Below, one piece after another: positions 52,898 through 61,179 of a DNA stretch of 64,000 nucleotides (positions are counted from its first letter, which is position 1; each line of letters starts with the position of its first letter). The stretch covers positions 999,938 to 1,063,937 of the forward strand of contig NZ_NMUQ01000001.1 of assembly GCF_002233675.1 (NCBI RefSeq). The letters are read 5' to 3'. The DNA comes from Paenibacillus herberti. GTDB lineage: Bacteria; Bacillota; Bacilli; Paenibacillales; Paenibacillaceae. The translations under genes and the position numbers were made by a program. The notes under the pieces are model-generated. The model was not told where the DNA came from, searched no databases, and saw only the letters and a program-made list of their open reading frames with translations.

Positions 52898-54577
52898 TTG
52901 TCAAAAAAGAATATCCAGGACAAGCTGCTTGTCTTCGCCCTTGGCGGCGTAGGCGAGATCGGCAAAAACATGTATGTCATCCAATACGGGAATGACATTG
53001 TCGTCGTAGACTCCGGCTTAAAATTTCCGGAGGAAGACATGCTCGGAATCGACATCGTCATTCCAGACATTACTTATCTGACCGAGAATCGCGACAAAGT
53101 TCGCGGCATAATTATTACCCACGGTCATGAAGATCATATCGGCGGCTTGCCATATGTGCTTCGTCATCTGAATGTCCCTGTGTACGCGACTAAGCTTACA
53201 CTCGGACTGATCGAAGGCAAGCTGAAGGAAGCTGGACTGCTCGGCGAGACGAAGCGCATTCTCATCAATGCGGACTCCGTACTCGAGCTCGGAGCCATCA
53301 CAGCGAGCTTCTTCAAGACGAACCACAGTATTCCGGATTCCGTCGGTGTGTGCCTTGACACTCCGGAAGGCACTATTGTGCATACAGGTGACTTCAAGTT
53401 CGACTTTACCCCGGTCAACGACCAATATGCAGATCTGCAGCGCATCGCTGAAATTGGCAAGCGCGGCGTACTAGCTTTGCTGTCGGATAGCACGAATGCG
53501 GAGCGCCCAGGGATGACTCCCTCGGAGAGCAACGTCGGCGTCGAGCTGACAGAAATTTTCCGCAAGTCCCAACAACGCGTAGTCGTAGCAACCTTCGCCT
53601 CCAACGTGCATCGGATTCAACAGGTGTTCAATGCGGCAATGGCAACCAAACGCAAAGTTGCTATCGTTGGACGGAGCATGGTGAACGTAGTGACGATTGC
53701 CGGTGAGCTTGGTTACCTAAACATTCCTGAAGGCATGATCATCGAGCCGGAAGAAGTGAACAAGATGGCTTCCGAACGCGTTGTTGTATTGTGCACAGGC
53801 AGCCAAGGCGAGCCGATGTCCGCTCTGACTCGCATGGCCCGCTCCACCCATCGCAAGATCGATATCTTGCCGGGAGATACTGTAATCATCGCAGCTACGC
53901 CGATTCCGGGCAATGAACGTGATGTAGGCCGCACGGTGGACGAGTTGTTCCGACTCGGCGCTAACGTCATTTATGGACCAGGCTCTGTGTCTGGCGTCCA
54001 CGTATCCGGCCACGGCAGCCAGGAAGAGCTCAAGCTGATGCTCAACCTGATCAAGCCGCAATACTTCATTCCGATTCACGGTGAGTATCGGATGCTTCGT
54101 CAGCATGCCAAGCTTGGTGAGGCAGTTGGCGTCGCTCCAGAAAATATTTTCATTTGCGACATCGGCGATACGGTTGAATTCCAGGGCGGAGTAGGACGTA
54201 AAGGCTCCAAAGTTGCTTCCGGCAATGTTCTGATCGACGGCCTTGGTGTCGGCGATGTAGGTAACATCGTACTTCGCGACCGCAAGCTGTTGTCCCAAGA
54301 CGGCATCCTGGTTGTAGTCGTGACGCTGAGCAAGCAGGACGGCACGATCAAGGCTGGCCCGGACATTATCTCGCGCGGCTTCGTATATGTTCGCGAGTCC
54401 GAGGGACTGCTGGATGAGGCGAACCGCATCGTAACGACAACGCTGAATAAACTGATGAATGACAAAGTCAATGAGTGGGCTTCGCTCAAGACGAATGTCA
54501 AGGATGCGCTTGGCCGCTTCCTGTATGAGCAAACGCGTCGCCGCCCGATGATTTTGCCAATCATCATGGAAGTTTAA
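52898..54577 (+). CDS. rnjB: Ribonuclease J
   Basis: RNase J (559 aa) is a metallo-beta-lactamase/beta-CASP endo- and 5'-3' exoribonuclease for mRNA decay and rRNA maturation. The zinc motif HGHEDH at residues 75-80 (H75, H77, D79, H80) is intact. It is followed by SDSTNAERPG, the HVSGHGSQEEL segment and the C-terminal FLYEQTRRRPMILPIIMEV. TTG 52898 has AGGAGGT upstream. Position after dapA corresponds to rnjB of B. subtilis. The intact active site means it might functionally resemble RNase J1, so the paralogue label is less certain than the family. Confidence 0.92.
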   Translation: MSKKNIQDKLLVFALGGVGEIGKNMYVIQYGNDIVVVDSGLKFPEEDMLGIDIVIPDITYLTENRDKVRGIIITHGHEDHIGGLPYVLRHLNVPVYATKLTLGLIEGKLKEAGLLGETKRILINADSVLELGAITASFFKTNHSIPDSVGVCLDTPEGTIVHTGDFKFDFTPVNDQYADLQRIAEIGKRGVLALLSDSTNAERPGMTPSESNVGVELTEIFRKSQQRVVVATFASNVHRIQQVFNAAMATKRKVAIVGRSMVNVVTIAGELGYLNIPEGMIIEPEEVNKMASERVVVLCTGSQGEPMSALTRMARSTHRKIDILPGDTVIIAATPIPGNERDVGRTVDELFRLGANVIYGPGSVSGVHVSGHGSQEELKLMLNLIKPQYFIPIHGEYRMLRQHAKLGEAVGVAPENIFICDIGDTVEFQGGVGRKGSKVASGNVLIDGLGVGDVGNIVLRDRKLLSQDGILVVVVTLSKQDGTIKAGPDIISRGFVYVRESEGLLDEANRIVTTTLNKLMNDKVNEWASLKTNVKDALGRFLYEQTRRRPMILPIIMEV

Positions 54578-54603
54578 GATCTACAATTCAAGTTATAGAC
54601 ATC

Positions 54604-54646
54604 AAGACGGGAGGAGACTGAGCCAAGCTCAGTCTCCTCCCGTCTT
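54604..54646. terminator. Strong bidirectional terminator between convergent genes
   Basis: A perfect 20-bp stem (54604-54623 with 54627-54646) has a 3-nt loop. It ends rnjB on the plus strand and the unknown minus-strand gene pair from the other side. Confidence 0.88.
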
Positions 54647-54693
54647 CGTTTATGCCACGACGAGTTCCCCCGATTTGGCCGAGTGGCTATGCC

Positions 54694-55215
54694 TTACCTA
54701 CGACTTCCGCGGGCTTGGGCAATCATTCGATCGTATATTCTTAGTGTCGGATATTCGCCGTTCTCTGGCCCAACGTTATATTGTACAAAATCAATTTCAT
54801 CGTTAGTCCACTCAATATTTGTAAAATAGTTATATCGGGTGGATCCGACCGGTAGCGTCAGTGTCTCAAAACGAATATAACCGTCCGCTCTACCATCCTG
54901 ATAGATTTGATATCCGCATCTACTGATCTCACGTGTTATATCCTGTTCAAAGAAGTGTTTTCCATTGGGCTGCAGCCAGCTGTCTAAAGGCGGACTTTCA
55001 AAATAAACGTAATTTTCGCGCAGCTGCAACCAGAAGTTTTCCGATTCATTTATGACTCGAAAGATTTGTGTTGCCTCGATTCCTATAGGGCCACCTGGTT
55101 TGTTATGGGATTTAGAGAAGGTTTGTGTTGCAATGACAAGCAAAATAAATAAAACCAAAATCATGCCTAGTTTAGATCCCTTGAAATTATTGATGCCCGC
55201 TCTTTCGATTGTCAT
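54694..55215 (-). CDS. Unknown membrane-anchored protein (minus-strand island)
   Basis: I do not recognise this 173-aa protein. One transmembrane or signal-anchor helix (about residues 17-34, LGMILVLFILLVIATQTF) is followed by a mixed soluble domain of about 135 residues. This domain is rich in aromatic residues and strands (YVYFESPPLDSWLQPNG, GYIRFETLTLPVG, YFTNIEWTNDEIDF). It starts 19 bp after the next minus-strand gene and is probably cotranscribed with it. Base composition is more AT-rich than the neighbouring housekeeping genes. Confidence 0.75.
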   Translation of the reverse strand: MTIERAGINNFKGSKLGMILVLFILLVIATQTFSKSHNKPGGPIGIEATQIFRVINESENFWLQLRENYVYFESPPLDSWLQPNGKHFFEQDITREISRCGYQIYQDGRADGYIRFETLTLPVGSTRYNYFTNIEWTNDEIDFVQYNVGPENGEYPTLRIYDRMIAQARGSRR

Positions 55216-55234
55216 CTATACTCCCCCACATTAA

Positions 55235-55696
55235 TTAACTCTGATTGGTAACAATCAAATTTCTGTTATTACTGACCCTGGTATCAATTGGACCTGTAGA
55301 TTTAACAAATCTTATAGTCGGAGCGGCACCAAGGCCGGCACCATTTCGGAATGTACAGCTAAGAGTTCCAACTACTTGATTACTGCTGTTAACGACATTG
55401 TATTTAGCAGAGCCATCTTCAATACTACCGAACTCCGTGACGACTTCATAATTAAAAGTGTCGCCTGCCGCAATCGTATTCAACTGTGGTTTAGGCGATT
55501 GGAAGTCCCCCGTATAGGAGGTGGCTACCAAAGAGAGATTTGTCGTGTTGTTAAAAACCGTAAAGCCCTCCGTCGTTTCTCCTACCGAACAACAACATTT
55601 CCGCTTTCGTTTGAGCAGAAGAAGGATCAGTATAAATAGGATCAAAATAACGGATTCTCTTGTGAGTTTGGTCTGTTTTACTTGTTTCTTTAGCAT
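55235..55696 (-). CDS. Unknown lipoprotein-like/membrane protein with beta-rich domain
   Basis: This 153-aa protein has an N-terminal hydrophobic helix (about 14-28, SVILILFILILLLLK), then RKRKCCCSV with three adjacent cysteines. A 110-residue Ser/Thr/Asn/Val-rich domain follows that reads as beta-sandwich strands (FTVFNNTTNLSLVATSYTG). The cysteines after the helix might carry acyl groups or metal, but this is not a standard lipobox. AGGAGG lies 8 nt before its ATG (55696). A sigma-K-like promoter lies upstream. No family is recognised. Confidence 0.75.
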   Translation of the reverse strand: MLKKQVKQTKLTRESVILILFILILLLLKRKRKCCCSVGETTEGFTVFNNTTNLSLVATSYTGDFQSPKPQLNTIAAGDTFNYEVVTEFGSIEDGSAKYNVVNSSNQVVGTLSCTFRNGAGLGAAPTIRFVKSTGPIDTRVSNNRNLIVTNQS

Positions 55697-55733
55697 ATCA
55701 ATTACCTCCTAAAATATTAATTTGTCCTTCTAC

Positions 55734-55761
55734 TAACTTATGAATCTAACGACGTGCCCGT
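55734..55761 (-). promoter_or_regulatory. Possible sigma-K promoter of the minus-strand gene pair
   Basis: On the minus strand AC, a 17-bp spacer and CATAAGTTA match the sigma-K pattern AC-N17-CATANNNTA. If real, the pair is expressed late in the mother cell, suggesting spore surface proteins. This short motif can occur by chance. Confidence 0.4.
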
Positions 55762-55777
55762 TCGGGCTAACTCTATA

Positions 55778-55817
55778 TGACAAATAAAGCCCGCTTCCGC
55801 AGAGGGGAGCGAGCTTA
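55778..55817 (-). terminator. Terminator of the PhnB-like gene
   Basis: Read on the minus strand, arms AAGCTCGCT and AGCGGGCTT pair and are followed by TTTATTTGT. This suits the end of the gene at 55854. Confidence 0.65.
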
Positions 55818-55853
55818 GTTAACGGAGCCGATCGTCATGGCGATTTAAAGATT

Positions 55854-56246
55854 TTAAGGAAGATTGATCTGCCAGGAAACGCCGAAGGTATCGTTAATCC
55901 AGCCGAATTGTCGACTGAATCCATAGTTACCAAGAGGCATTAACACGCTACCGCCGGCAGACAGTCCATCATAGAGCCCTTTGACTTCATCTTCTGTATC
56001 GCAGGTAACGAAGATTGAGAAGGCTGGCGTAAACGTGAATTCATGTTTGATGTGGCTGTCGATGCACATGAAGGTCTGTCCCTTTAAGGTGAAGGAAGCC
56101 TGTATGACCGTGCCTTCGGCTCCCGGACCCTCTGGTCCGAAGCGGCTTATGCTCGTTATGCTTGAATCTTCAATTAATGATAGGTAAGTATTCATCGCCT
56201 CCTCGGCATTGCCTTCAAACATAAGAAAGGGGGTTATGTTTCTCAT
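55854..56246 (-). CDS. PhnB-like VOC (glyoxalase-fold) protein
   Basis: The 130-aa protein starts with NITPFLMFEGNAEEAMNTY, typical of PhnB/3-demethylubiquinone methyltransferase-like VOC proteins. It continues with GQTFMCIDSHIKHEFTFTPA and ends GWINDTFGVSWQI. Such proteins bind metals or small ligands; the substrate is unknown. I place the start at ATG 56246, since GAGGAG is 8 nt upstream on the minus strand, rather than at 56264. It is divergent from tepA. Confidence 0.88.
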   Translation of the reverse strand: MRNITPFLMFEGNAEEAMNTYLSLIEDSSITSISRFGPEGPGAEGTVIQASFTLKGQTFMCIDSHIKHEFTFTPAFSIFVTCDTEDEVKGLYDGLSAGGSVLMPLGNYGFSRQFGWINDTFGVSWQINLP

Positions 56247-56349
56247 GGATCGGTCTCCTCGCATTTTGAGATCCTAAAGGGTATGGAAATGGTTATCCTT
56301 CCTCATACTACCTGGTGCAGCTTAATTGGGAAATGAGGAGGCGTTGAGA

Positions 56350-57165
56350 GTGGATCAGGCAATAACTGGCGTACGCTCCGAAGTGGCTGAACCTGCGGGC
56401 GGAATTGAAAAGACGAAGCTGGAAGCGATCCAGCAGCTTGGACAGATGGGAACTCCGCCCGCGGATCCTTCCAATATTTTTTGCATGACGATCATCGGGC
56501 AAGTAGAGGGGCATATGGTGCTGCCTCCGCAAAATAAAACGACTAAGTATGAACATCTGATACCGCAGCTGGTGGCGGCGGAGCAGACGAACAAGATTGA
56601 AGGCATTCTTATCGTGCTCAACACGGTCGGAGGAGATGTGGAGGCGGGACTCGCCATTGCAGAGATGATAAGCTCGCTTAGCAAGCCTACCGTTACGCTC
56701 GTTTTGGGTGGCGGCCACTCTATCGGTGTTCCGATAGCGGTGTCGGGCAATCGCTCGTTCATTGCACAGTCAGCGACGATGACGATTCATCCCATTCGCA
56801 TGAACGGTCTCGTCATAGGAGTGCCGCAAACATTTGAGTATTTGGAAAAGATGCAGGAGAGAGTCGTTCGCTTCGTCACATCCCACTCCAACGTTAAAGA
56901 GGAGAAGTTCAAGGAGCTTATGTTCAAAACCGGCGAGTTGACTCGAGATATCGGCACAACGGTAATTGGAGAGGACGCCGTTAAGCATGGGCTTATCGAT
57001 GAGGTAGGTGGGCTCGGCCACGCGCTCCGTGCACTGAACGAACTCATTCAGCAACGTAAACCGGTAAGGGATGACAGCCCCATTCAGCCGTTTGCAATTA
57101 CAGCAACGGAAATCGCTCCTCCGCTAACAACTCCAGTTACTCCGGAGGGAGGTTTGACTCAATGA
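56350..57165 (+). CDS. tepA: ClpP-family protein TepA
   Basis: TepA (271 aa) is a ClpP-like serine protease relative reported to enhance protein translocation in B. subtilis. The fold motifs are [18 protein letters not shown], the nucleophile S124 in GGGHSIGVP, and the histidine H147 in [15 protein letters not shown] at 56336-56341 fits GTG 56350 with 8-nt spacing. A CATACTA at 56304-56310 resembles a sigma-G -10 but lacks a convincing -35. It overlaps ylzJ by 4 bp. Confidence 0.92.
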   Translation: MDQAITGVRSEVAEPAGGIEKTKLEAIQQLGQMGTPPADPSNIFCMTIIGQVEGHMVLPPQNKTTKYEHLIPQLVAAEQTNKIEGILIVLNTVGGDVEAGLAIAEMISSLSKPTVTLVLGGGHSIGVPIAVSGNRSFIAQSATMTIHPIRMNGLVIGVPQTFEYLEKMQERVVRFVTSHSNVKEEKFKELMFKTGELTRDIGTTVIGEDAVKHGLIDEVGGLGHALRALNELIQQRKPVRDDSPIQPFAITATEIAPPLTTPVTPEGGLTQ

Positions 57166-57374
57166 CGCTTTATACGGTGGTACCGCTTGAACTTGTGCTT
57201 GATGGAGTCAATCTCGAACGCGAGCCTTGGGTTGAACGGCGCATCGAAGGCGTTCTGGTGCAGCTGGAGCCGATCTCACCTGGTCGAGGCAAAGTTGTGC
57301 GTATTTTGGACGGGCCGCTGGAGAGCTACTTGGACCCGCGCTTTGAGCCGGGAGCTGTGATAGCTCTCGGATAG
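57162..57374 (+). CDS. ylzJ: YlzJ-like protein
   Basis: A 70-aa YlzJ-family protein of unknown function begins [15 protein letters not shown] and ends [13 protein letters not shown]. The ATG overlaps the tepA stop, and GGAGGGAGG lies upstream. The position between tepA and ftsK/spoIIIE is conserved in Bacillales. Confidence 0.88.
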   Translation: MTLYTVVPLELVLDGVNLEREPWVERRIEGVLVQLEPISPGRGKVVRILDGPLESYLDPRFEPGAVIALG

Positions 57375-57391
57375 GAACATTTCCCCACCTA

Positions 57392-57400
57392 TGGTATAAT
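57392..57400 (+). promoter_or_regulatory. Extended -10 promoter of ftsK/spoIIIE
   Basis: TGGTATAAT provides TG-N-TATAAT, with a weak -35 candidate (TAGGAA, 57372-57377) 17 bp upstream. Confidence 0.55.
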
Positions 57401-57421
57401 ACTGAACCAGAGGTGAGAGAA

Positions 57422-60118
57422 TTGCCCAAGAAAAGGCGGCGTAAAAGACGCACGTTTGGAGAAAACTTAAAATATGAAGTCTATGGAATCTTGCTCATAA
57501 CGGTGTCCGTGATCGCCTTGTCAGGCGAGGCTACGGTTGGCAGGTCGCTGACCAAGCTCTTCGCACTCGTTTTGGGCAAGTTTCATTTTGTGCTGGCTGT
57601 GATCGGCATTGCAGTTGGTCTGTATGTTATGATCCTGCGTTTGTGGCCGACGGGCTGGACTTATCGGAGAACGGGTTTTCTGTTGCTGATTATGGCTATG
57701 ACGTTGATGAGCTCGATCGGGGAGATTGATCGTAAGCTGGCTCCCGCAGATATTATGAGCGGCTCGGCCATCTTGGCGCAGCTGGGACAAGATATCAGGG
57801 AAGGCTTGTTAACGAGCGGTACGCCTGACAATCCAGGTAGTCCTGTGCAGCAATCTGTCAGCGGGGGTTATTTGGGCGCGATGCAATATGCGCTGCTGTA
57901 TACGCTCTTTGGGTATTTTGGCTCCAAGCTATTATTAATCGTCATGTTCGCGATATCGGCCATGCTCATTACAGGGAAATCCTATGTCGATATTGGGCGT
58001 GCGATTCGAACGCGGACAACGAATCTCGCAAAACTTCTTCATGCCAAAGCTTCAGCCCGTCCGCGCAAGCCCAGGGCTCCCAAGCTTCCATCGAAAAAAG
58101 GAGAGATTACTGCAGCTACAGCCTCCGCCGGTTCGGACCACCTGTCTTACGGCTTGAACGGGGATGGGCATGATGATGATTATGGCAGCACGATTGTAAC
58201 TCCGGCACCAGCCAAAGGCCGCTCTTTGTTCTTCTCATGGGGAAGTAAAGCTGCCCAGGAAGATAAGGAAGAGCAAGAAGACAACAACGCCGATGACAGC
58301 GACTGGGCCATGGAGGAATCTGCGCTTCGCCAGGGGGCAAGTAAGTCCCGCAAGGCACCTGTGGTTAGCCTGCGAGGGCGTAACACAGCTGAGCCCATGG
58401 GGCAGTCCCAGCCCGCGCCTTGGGAGGATGAGGAGGGAGAAGACTGGGAGGATGCATCGGGCCCAATTGCTTCCTCAGGTTCCAAGCTGTCTTCCGGGAG
58501 CGGGCCTACTATCTCTGAATCCAGCCAAATGGATGATAGAGAAATGGAGACGTTCGATGCTGGAAACGCGGACGATCAAGAGGAGTTTCCGGTAGCTCCA
58601 GTGAGAATTCATCCGGCTGAGCAGTCCGAGGCGTTGGCTGGACCTGATGGGGATAGCGAAGCTTCGCATCCGCCTGTCAAGTCGGCCAAGCCCTATCGGC
58701 TGCCCTCGCTTTCGCTGCTCGCGAAACCTGTTGTTTCTTCAAGAAGCGGAGATCTCATCGATATCAACAACGATTCGCGACGTAAGCTGGAAGCGACGCT
58801 TGAGAGCTTCGGCGTGCGCGCCAAAGTGCTTGATGTTGTACCAGGACCGGCTGTAACACGTTATGAGGTTCAACCTGCTACCGGGGTTAAGGTTAGTCGA
58901 ATCGTCAGCTTGACCGATGACATTGCACTTGCTCTGGCTGCCAAGGATATTCGGATGGAGGCGCCGATTCCAGGCAAGTCGGCTATCGGCATCGAGGTGC
59001 CGAATGCTGAAGTGGCTATAGTTACGATGCGTGAGGTAATGGAGACGCCTACTTTTGCCAGCGCATCCTCCAAGCTGTCGATTGCCTTCGGTAGAGATAT
59101 AGCGGGACAGTCGATTGTCGGAAATCTGGCCAAAATGCCCCATCTGCTCGTTGCTGGCGCCACCGGCTCCGGCAAGTCGGTGTGCATCAACGGCATCATT
59201 ACGAGTATTTTGTACAAAGCTGCGCCGGATGAGGTTAAGTTCTTGATGATTGACCCCAAGATGGTTGAGCTGAATATGTACAATGGTATCCCGCATCTGC
59301 TCGCTCCAGTTGTGACTGATCCACGCCGGGCATCTCTTGCGCTCAAGAAGATTGTCGTGGAGATGGAAAAGCGTTACGAGCAGTTCTCTAAGTCAGGTAC
59401 CCGTAATATCGAGGGCTACAACAGCTTGATGAAAGACAATCCTGCTGCGGTACTTCCGTATATCGTCGTCATTGTTGATGAGCTCGCCGACTTGATGATG
59501 GTCGCGGCCAAGGATGTAGAGGATTCCATTACGAGGCTGGCGCAAATGGCCCGTGCCGCGGGCATCCATTTAATCATCGCTACACAGCGTCCTTCGGTTG
59601 ACGTCATCACAGGCGTCATCAAGGCCAATATTCCATCACGGATTGCCTTTGGGGTATCTTCGCAAGTGGATTCCCGCACCATCCTCGACATGGTAGGAGC
59701 AGAGAAGCTGCTAGGCCGTGGAGATATGCTGTTCCTGCCAGTTGGCATGTCCAAGCCGATTCGTGTACAGGGAGCTTTCCTCTCGGACAACGAGGTCGAA
59801 GCTATCGTTGAATATGCACGCTCCCAGGGCGAGGCAGAGTACAAGGAAGACTTGGTGCCTGAGCTTGACGAAAACGGGGGGTCCAACCAAGGGGATGATG
59901 TGGACGAGCTGTTCGATCAGGCGATGCAGATTGTTGTAGAGGCGCGCCAAGCTTCCGTCTCGCTGCTGCAACGTCGTATGCGCGTTGGCTATACAAGAGC
60001 GGCTCGACTCATCGACCAGCTTGAAGCGCGCGGAATCGTCGGTCCTTACGAGGGCAGCAAGCCTCGCGAGGTGCTGATGACGCTCGACCAATTCCAGGCG
60101 AACCAAAAACATGCATAG
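57422..60118 (+). CDS. spoIIIE: DNA translocase FtsK/SpoIIIE
   Basis: This ATP-driven DNA pump moves chromosomal DNA through the division or sporulation septum. The 898-aa protein has a basic N-terminus, four membrane helices (about 20-180), and an acidic Ser-rich linker (about 220-430). The alpha/beta translocase motor follows (Walker A GATGSGKS from G579 with K585; Walker [14 protein letters not shown]). The C-terminal gamma winged helix ([18 protein letters not shown]) recognises polar sequences. TTG 57422 follows AGAGGTGAGA and yields a start resembling B. subtilis SpoIIIE. Its position after ylzJ supports SpoIIIE orthology; a role in ordinary division is also possible. Confidence 0.95.
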   Translation: MPKKRRRKRRTFGENLKYEVYGILLITVSVIALSGEATVGRSLTKLFALVLGKFHFVLAVIGIAVGLYVMILRLWPTGWTYRRTGFLLLIMAMTLMSSIGEIDRKLAPADIMSGSAILAQLGQDIREGLLTSGTPDNPGSPVQQSVSGGYLGAMQYALLYTLFGYFGSKLLLIVMFAISAMLITGKSYVDIGRAIRTRTTNLAKLLHAKASARPRKPRAPKLPSKKGEITAATASAGSDHLSYGLNGDGHDDDYGSTIVTPAPAKGRSLFFSWGSKAAQEDKEEQEDNNADDSDWAMEESALRQGASKSRKAPVVSLRGRNTAEPMGQSQPAPWEDEEGEDWEDASGPIASSGSKLSSGSGPTISESSQMDDREMETFDAGNADDQEEFPVAPVRIHPAEQSEALAGPDGDSEASHPPVKSAKPYRLPSLSLLAKPVVSSRSGDLIDINNDSRRKLEATLESFGVRAKVLDVVPGPAVTRYEVQPATGVKVSRIVSLTDDIALALAAKDIRMEAPIPGKSAIGIEVPNAEVAIVTMREVMETPTFASASSKLSIAFGRDIAGQSIVGNLAKMPHLLVAGATGSGKSVCINGIITSILYKAAPDEVKFLMIDPKMVELNMYNGIPHLLAPVVTDPRRASLALKKIVVEMEKRYEQFSKSGTRNIEGYNSLMKDNPAAVLPYIVVIVDELADLMMVAAKDVEDSITRLAQMARAAGIHLIIATQRPSVDVITGVIKANIPSRIAFGVSSQVDSRTILDMVGAEKLLGRGDMLFLPVGMSKPIRVQGAFLSDNEVEAIVEYARSQGEAEYKEDLVPELDENGGSNQGDDVDELFDQAMQIVVEARQASVSLLQRRMRVGYTRAARLIDQLEARGIVGPYEGSKPREVLMTLDQFQANQKHA

Positions 60119-60142
60119 AAGGGACCTGCCTTTCTCATACTA
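60112..60142 (+). promoter_or_regulatory. Sigma-G (forespore) promoter of the sleB-type gene
   Basis: TGCATA (60112-60117) overlaps the end of spoIIIE. It is followed by an 18-bp spacer and CATACTA (60136-60142), a very good sigma-G type pair. The expected start near 60149 lies in the loop side of the hairpin at 60121-60180. Confidence 0.75.
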
Positions 60143-60180
60143 GGGACGGTTAAACATCCCGTAGCAGAAAGGCAGATCCC
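60121..60180 (+). promoter_or_regulatory. Long hairpin covering the ribosome binding site of the sleB-type gene
   Basis: Outer arms 60121-60135 and 60166-60180 pair at 14 of 15 positions, and inner CTA-GGGA / TCCC-TAG pairing extends the stem. The right arm holds the only SD-like sequence (AAAGG at 60168-60172), 9 nt before the ATG. No T-tract follows, so it is not a simple terminator. Confidence 0.85.
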
Positions 60181-60181
60181 C

Positions 60182-60985
60182 ATGAAAAAAATGCGTTTAA
60201 TCGTCATGACGGTCGCAGCCATGCTTCTTTTGCTCAGCCTGTACACGTTGAAGGAAGGCTGGCCGGCTAAATCCGCCGAAACGTTCAGTAAAGCCGTTAT
60301 CCAGCAAGGTTCGTCCGGTAAAGATGTCGTAGAGCTGCAAGGACGGCTGCGGTTTCTAGGCTATTACGATGGTAAAATCGACGGGAATTTCGATGCCAAA
60401 ACGAAAAAAGCCGTTACCTGGTTCCAATGGAAGTTCGGTATGAAATCGGATGGTGTTGTTGGGGGCAAAACGAAGCTTAAGCTTTGGGAGGCCACAAAAA
60501 GCTGGAAGCCTACCGCAGCTGACGTACCTGGCGGCGAGTCTAAGAGCTCAGCTCCAGGTGCTGCCGGTAAAACAAGCGGTGGCAACACAGGCGCAGGCTC
60601 GAATGTTGACAAGTCCAACAAGCTAGGGCTTTCCGCCAATGACATTAAAATTATGGCCAATGCCGTTTATGGTGAGGCTAGGGGCGAGCCATACGAGGGA
60701 CAGGTTGCAGTTGCCGCCGTTATTTTGAACCGGCTCCAATCACCAGAATTCCCGAATTCGATCACCGGCGTTATTTTCCAGAGGCTAGCTTTCACCGCAG
60801 TTGCGGACGGTCAAATCTGGCTCACGCCAAATGATAAAGCTAAACGAGCAGTCGAGGACGCGATTAATGGGTGGGACCCCTCAGACGAAGCCCTGTATTA
60901 TTTCAATCCGGACACGGCCACCTCGAAGTGGATCTGGTCCCGGACACAAATTAAGCGGATCGGCAAGCATATTTTCTGCATGTGA
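60182..60985 (+). CDS. Spore cortex-lytic/cell wall hydrolase, SleB type
   Basis: The 267-aa protein has an N-terminal signal/anchor (about 5-22), a peptidoglycan-binding domain (GSSGKDVVELQGRLRFLGYY, about 40-100), a Ser/Gly linker, and a SleB/CwlJ hydrolase domain. The hydrolase domain runs from about residue 155 (MANAVYGEARGE with the catalytic-type glutamate, AAVILNRL, YYFNPDTATSKWIW). SleB proteins degrade cortex muramic-lactam peptidoglycan in germination. A sigma-G promoter fits forespore expression. Whether this is the main sleB or a paralogue is unknown. No AGGAGG precedes ATG 60182, unlike most genes here. Confidence 0.9.
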   Translation: MKKMRLIVMTVAAMLLLLSLYTLKEGWPAKSAETFSKAVIQQGSSGKDVVELQGRLRFLGYYDGKIDGNFDAKTKKAVTWFQWKFGMKSDGVVGGKTKLKLWEATKSWKPTAADVPGGESKSSAPGAAGKTSGGNTGAGSNVDKSNKLGLSANDIKIMANAVYGEARGEPYEGQVAVAAVILNRLQSPEFPNSITGVIFQRLAFTAVADGQIWLTPNDKAKRAVEDAINGWDPSDEALYYFNPDTATSKWIWSRTQIKRIGKHIFCM

Positions 60986-61036
60986 GGATAACGCCTAACG
61001 GCGCGCACAAGCATGTCGGATCAGCAAGCTGGCAGC

Positions 61037-61082
61037 GGAAGCAGCCGAGAGGAAGCAGCTCCTCCCGGTTGCTTCTTCTGTT
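61037..61082 (+). terminator. Possible terminator after the sleB-type gene
   Basis: GAAGCAGCCG and CGGTTGCTTC arms pair with interruptions, followed by TTCTGTTTG. Confidence 0.45.
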
Positions 61083-61179
61083 TGCGGGGCATGCCGGGAT
61101 TGGGATAGAATGGAATGACAGCAAGCAGCTTGGAATAGATTTCAATCAACTATCCTGAAGGCGGGAGGAGTTTAACTAT

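Noticed and set aside
54604-54646. Inverted repeat as a mobile-element end
   Set aside because: The 3-nt loop and convergent gene ends fit a bidirectional terminator better.
54694-56246. Prophage, toxin-antitoxin or defence island
   Set aside because: Only two unknown membrane proteins and a VOC protein; no integrase, nuclease, ATPase or attachment repeats seen.
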